A DNA stretch of 8,028 bases from Acidobacteriota bacterium (GTDB lineage Bacteria; Acidobacteriota; Vicinamibacteria; Vicinamibacterales; CAVVIG01): positions 6,312 through 14,339 of the forward strand of contig QHWL01000050.1 of assembly GCA_003222555.1 (NCBI GenBank), written 5' to 3'. Shown piece by piece: positions 5,686 to 8,028 of the stretch. A program made the translations under genes and the position numbers. The notes below the pieces were generated by a model, which was given only the letters and a program-made list of their open reading frames with translations, did not search any database and was not told the DNA's origin. The first letter of the stretch is position 1. The number at the start of each line of letters is the position of its first letter.

Positions 5686-6762
5686 ATGCGCATCGTTGTC
5701 GCCATGTCGGGCGGCGTGGACTCGTCGGTGGCGGCGGCCCTGCTCGCTGAACAAGGCCACGAGGTTATCGGCTTGTCGATGCAGCTCTATGATCACACCG
5801 GGCACGCCGAAGCCGGAGGGCAGCGGTCGTTCGGCAGCTGCTGCACGCTCGACGACCTGCACGACGCCAGGCGAGTCGCGGCGTCGCTCAATATCCCGCA
5901 CTACATTCTGAACCTCGAGCGGCAGTTCGACGAGCAGGTCGTGTCGAACTTCGTCCGCGAGTACGCGGCCGGCCGCACCCCGCTCCCCTGCGCGCATTGC
6001 AACAGCGATCTGAAGTTCACCACGCTCGCCGAGCGCGCGCGTGGCTTCGGCGCCGAGGCGGTCGCAACCGGCCACTACGCCCGCGTCGAGCGAGACCCGG
6101 CGACCGGCCGGTACCTGTTGAAGCGCGGCGCCGACCCTTCGAAGGACCAGTCGTACTTCCTGTTTTCGCTGACGCAGGATCAACTCGCGCACGCGATGTT
6201 TCCGATTGGCGACCGCGGGAAGAACGCGGTTCGCGAGTACGCGCGGCACCGCCGGCTGCCGGTCGCCGACAAACCTGACAGTCAGGAAATCTGCTTCATC
6301 CCCGATCACGACTACGCGAAGTTTGTGACCAAGCGGGCGCCAGAAACAGATCGCCAAGGCACGATCGTGGACGAGCATGGCCGGGTGGCCGGACGCCACG
6401 GCGGCATCCATCGCTTCACCATCGGCCAGCGGAAAGGTCTGGGCCTGGCGTCCCCGTCACCGCTGTACGTGCTCGCGCTCAGACCGGCCGAACAGCAGGT
6501 GGTGGTCGGCCCCAAATCGGCGCTCGAGCGCACGACGCTCACGGCGTCGGACGTGAATTGGATCGGAGGCAAGCCCCGAACGCCCCAGCGCGTGGCCGCG
6601 CAGATCCGGCATCGGCACCAGGCGGCCCCGGCGACGGTGCATGCGACGGACGGGGGAAGCGCAACGGTCGTGTTCGATGCACCGCAGATCGCGGTGACGC
6701 CGGGTCAAGCGGTGGTCTTCTACGATGAGGATATCGTCGTTGGCGGAGGCTGGATCGGCTGA
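5686..6762 (+). CDS. mnmA: tRNA-specific 2-thiouridylase MnmA
   Basis: The 358-residue protein is MnmA, which adenylates and thiolates U34 of tRNA Lys, Glu and Gln with persulfide sulfur. The PP-loop SGGVDSS (8-14) binds ATP. The first catalytic cysteine is C105 in TPLPCAHCN (98-106) and the second is C203 in DSQEICFIPD. GADPSKDQSYFLF at 148-160, FTIGQRKGLG at 244-253 and the C-terminal beta-barrel ending TPGQAVVFYDEDIVVGGG are all typical. The protein is of the variant with PCxxCN in place of NPDxxCN, as I recall from alphaproteobacterial sequences. It therefore has an extra Cys102 next to C105, plus a CC pair at 52-53. The start at 5686 fits the family N terminus, though the Shine-Dalgarno is poor. 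It follows the cysteine desulfurase that probably supplies its sulfur. Its last 43 bp overlap the 3' end of trxB on the other strand. Confidence 0.97.
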   Translation: MRIVVAMSGGVDSSVAAALLAEQGHEVIGLSMQLYDHTGHAEAGGQRSFGSCCTLDDLHDARRVAASLNIPHYILNLERQFDEQVVSNFVREYAAGRTPLPCAHCNSDLKFTTLAERARGFGAEAVATGHYARVERDPATGRYLLKRGADPSKDQSYFLFSLTQDQLAHAMFPIGDRGKNAVREYARHRRLPVADKPDSQEICFIPDHDYAKFVTKRAPETDRQGTIVDEHGRVAGRHGGIHRFTIGQRKGLGLASPSPLYVLALRPAEQQVVVGPKSALERTTLTASDVNWIGGKPRTPQRVAAQIRHRHQAAPATVHATDGGSATVVFDAPQIAVTPGQAVVFYDEDIVVGGGWIG

Positions 6763-7718
6763 AAGTCAACTTCTACCTTTTCCACGTGGTACTCCGGCAC
6801 CCCTTCGAGATAGTGCTCGGCGTCAATCGCCGCCATGCAGCCCGATCCCGCCGCCGTAACCGCCTGGCGATAGATGTGATCCTGCACGTCGCCGCACGCG
6901 AACACACCGGGCACGCTGGTCTTCGCGCCGTCGTGCGTGACGATGTAGCCGGCGGCGTCCATGTCGATCTGGCCGCGGAATACCTTCGTGTTCGGGGTGT
7001 GACCGATCGCGACAAATACACCCGTCACACCCAGCTCCCTCACCTCGCCGGTGACGTTGTCTCTCAGCACGAGGCCAGTCACCTCGCCCTTCTCGAAGTC
7101 TCTGATGGCCTCGACCTCGCTGTTCCACGCCCACACAATCTTGGGGTTGGCCAAGGCTTTGTCCCGCATGATCTTCGACGCACGCAGCGTGGCGCGCCGA
7201 TGGACGACGGTCACTTTACTGGCGAACTTGGTGAGAAACAGTGCTTCTTCCATCGCCGAATCGCCGCCGCCCACGACGGCGATTTCCTGGCCGCGGAAGA
7301 AGTAGCCGTCACAAGTCGCGCACGTGGAGAGCCCGTGGCCGACCAACCCGCGCTCGCCGGGCAGCCCCAACATGCGCGCCGAGGCGCCGGTGGCGATGAT
7401 CAGGGCGCGGGCCTCATATTCAGCCTCGGCGGTCTTGACCCTGAACGGCGCTTTTCTCAGGTCGACGCTGGCGACATGGCCGTGAACAAACTCCGAGCCG
7501 AAACGCTCGGCCTGCGCGCGCATCTCGGCCATGAGATCGGGACCCATGATGCCGTCGCGGTGCCCCGGCCAGTTCTCGACGAGCGTCGTGAGCATGAGCT
7601 GGCCGCCGGCTTCGAGGCCTTCGATGACGAGCGGCTGCAGGTTGCCCCGCGCCGCATACAATGCCGCCGTCAGCCCCGCAGGACCCGACCCGATGACGAT
7701 GACGTTGCGAGTAGTCAT
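6720..7718 (-). CDS. trxB: Thioredoxin-disulfide reductase
   Basis: The 332-residue flavoenzyme passes electrons from NADPH through FAD to thioredoxin. Features in order are the FAD dinucleotide motif GSGPAG at 10-15, GGQLMLTTLVENWPG at 38-52, ATGA at 109-112, the redox-active CATC at 133-136, the NADPH motif GGGDSAMEEA at 150-159, HRR at 173-175 for the 2'-phosphate, and the second FAD motif GVFACGDV at 271-278 followed by the conserved RQAVTAAGSGCMAA. The family core ends near residue 305. The remaining tail of about 25 residues, with a PPP run, is longer than usual and is encoded partly antisense to the end of mnmA. The start at 7718 is set by the family N terminus; no Shine-Dalgarno is evident. 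It lies downstream of trxA on the same strand, 95 bp apart, a likely operon. Confidence 0.96.
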   Translation of the reverse strand: MTTRNVIVIGSGPAGLTAALYAARGNLQPLVIEGLEAGGQLMLTTLVENWPGHRDGIMGPDLMAEMRAQAERFGSEFVHGHVASVDLRKAPFRVKTAEAEYEARALIIATGASARMLGLPGERGLVGHGLSTCATCDGYFFRGQEIAVVGGGDSAMEEALFLTKFASKVTVVHRRATLRASKIMRDKALANPKIVWAWNSEVEAIRDFEKGEVTGLVLRDNVTGEVRELGVTGVFVAIGHTPNTKVFRGQIDMDAAGYIVTHDGAKTSVPGVFACGDVQDHIYRQAVTAAGSGCMAAIDAEHYLEGVPEYHVEKVEVDFQPIQPPPTTISSS

Positions 7719-7726
7719 GGGAATGT

Positions 7727-7808
7727 GAGGATTTGAGGATTTGAGGATGTGAGGATTTTGGGATTTATTGAAAATGCAATCCTAACATCCTCAAATCCTT
7801 ACATCCCT
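7727..7808. repeat. Palindromic 8-bp-period element between trxA and trxB
   Basis: GAGGAT units start at 7727, 7735, 7743 and 7751, exactly 8 bp apart. A worn fifth unit falls at 7759. The inverted units ATCC(T/C) start at 7779, 7787, 7795 and 7803, again exactly 8 bp apart. Positions 7736-7757 pair with 7778-7799 as a 22-bp stem with a single mismatch (7751/7784) around a 20-nt loop (7758-7777). Weaker pairing continues outward. The element begins 8 nt upstream of the trxB ATG and ends 5 nt from the trxA stop, so it fills the intercistronic gap and would be transcribed. The unit differs from that of the nifS-mnmA element, but the layout is the same. Confidence 0.85.
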
Positions 7809-7813
7809 AAATT

Positions 7814-8028
7814 TCAAAGGTGTTTGTCGATCACTTTCTTCAGGTCGTCTTTCTGCGCGAGGCCGACGACTGACTCGACGACCAGGCCACCCTTGAACAG
7901 CAGAAGCGCCGGGATACCGCGAATCTGGAACTTGAAGGCGGTGTTCGGATTGTCGTCCACGTTCAGCTTCCCCACCGTCAGTTTGCCAACATAGTCGCCC
8001 GCAAGCGCCTCGACTGTCGGCGCCAGGC
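7814..8028 (-). CDS. trxA: Thioredoxin, C-terminal part (cut by window edge)
   Basis: The reverse strand reads 70 codons from the right edge to TGA at 7814-7816. The fragment contains LAPTVEALAGDY, KLNVDDNPNTAFKFQIRGIP and LLLFKGG, which match the second half of a classical thioredoxin. IRGIP carries the cis-proline that faces the active site. The residue after it is Ala rather than the Thr of the E. coli protein. The CGPC redox motif would lie just beyond the edge. It is a small cytosolic disulfide reductant recycled by the TrxB encoded directly downstream. The 70 visible residues plus a normal N-terminal half would give the usual length of about 105-110. Confidence 0.93.
   Translation of the reverse strand, partial: LAPTVEALAGDYVGKLTVGKLNVDDNPNTAFKFQIRGIPALLLFKGGLVVESVVGLAQKDDLKKVIDKHL

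Noticed and set aside
5587..6411. Minus-strand open frame of 274 codons opposite mnmA
   Set aside because: It is the antisense shadow of a complete MnmA and would begin inside that gene.
6786..7736. Plus-strand open frame of 316 codons opposite trxB
   Set aside because: It is the antisense shadow of an intact thioredoxin reductase.
7727..7808. Rho-independent terminator after trxA
   Set aside because: The stem is AT-rich at its ends, long and repeat-built, with no following T-run in the direction of transcription. It also recurs in design elsewhere, so a repeat element explains it better.
7749..7994. Small plus-strand gene of 81 codons at the right end
   Set aside because: It begins inside the palindromic element and runs antisense to trxA. 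Its apparent coding capacity is a by-product of that gene.

Overview
This is a GC-rich bacterial window with densely packed genes. It holds eight recognisable protein genes, two of them cut by the window edges, and no rRNA, tRNA, CRISPR array or insertion sequence that I could see. The gene set (bactofilin next to a small methyltransferase, a NifS-type desulfurase next to MnmA, a stand-alone malonyl-CoA decarboxylase, a DUF62 SAM hydrolase) and the palindromic spacer repeats would fit an Acidobacteriota-type soil bacterium, perhaps of the Vicinamibacteria. That placement is a weak inference from general impression.

Layout from left to right. (1) The N-terminal third of an acyl-CoA dehydrogenase (minus strand) runs off the left edge. 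(2) A SAM hydrolase of the DUF62/SAM hydroxide adenosyltransferase family (minus) diverges from a malonyl-CoA decarboxylase (plus). (3) A bactofilin and a SAM-dependent methyltransferase-like protein lie on the minus strand as a two-gene unit with a good sigma70-like promoter. (4) A divergent plus-strand pair, NifS-type cysteine desulfurase then MnmA, would supply and use persulfide sulfur for 2-thiouridine at tRNA position 34. (5) Thioredoxin reductase (minus) converges on mnmA and overlaps its 3' end. Thioredoxin trxA lies upstream of trxB and is cut by the right edge.

The most notable non-coding structure is a pair of palindromic spacer elements, one between nifS and mnmA and one between trxA and trxB. 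Their sequences are unrelated, yet their design is the same: a short unit repeated with an 8-bp period, inverted around a loop, giving a 22-bp near-perfect core stem. Each fills almost the whole gap between two co-directional, functionally linked genes. A degenerate relative may lie between the convergent malonyl-CoA decarboxylase and methyltransferase genes.

Other points worth checking are a glutamate where DUF62 hydrolases carry their catalytic histidine, an all-cysteine candidate Fe-S/persulfide site in MnmA, and possible leaderless or near-leaderless starts for three genes. An out-of-frame ATG with an excellent Shine-Dalgarno also sits just before nifS. Nothing here is a clearly new multi-gene system. 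Most of the genes are housekeeping or central metabolism.
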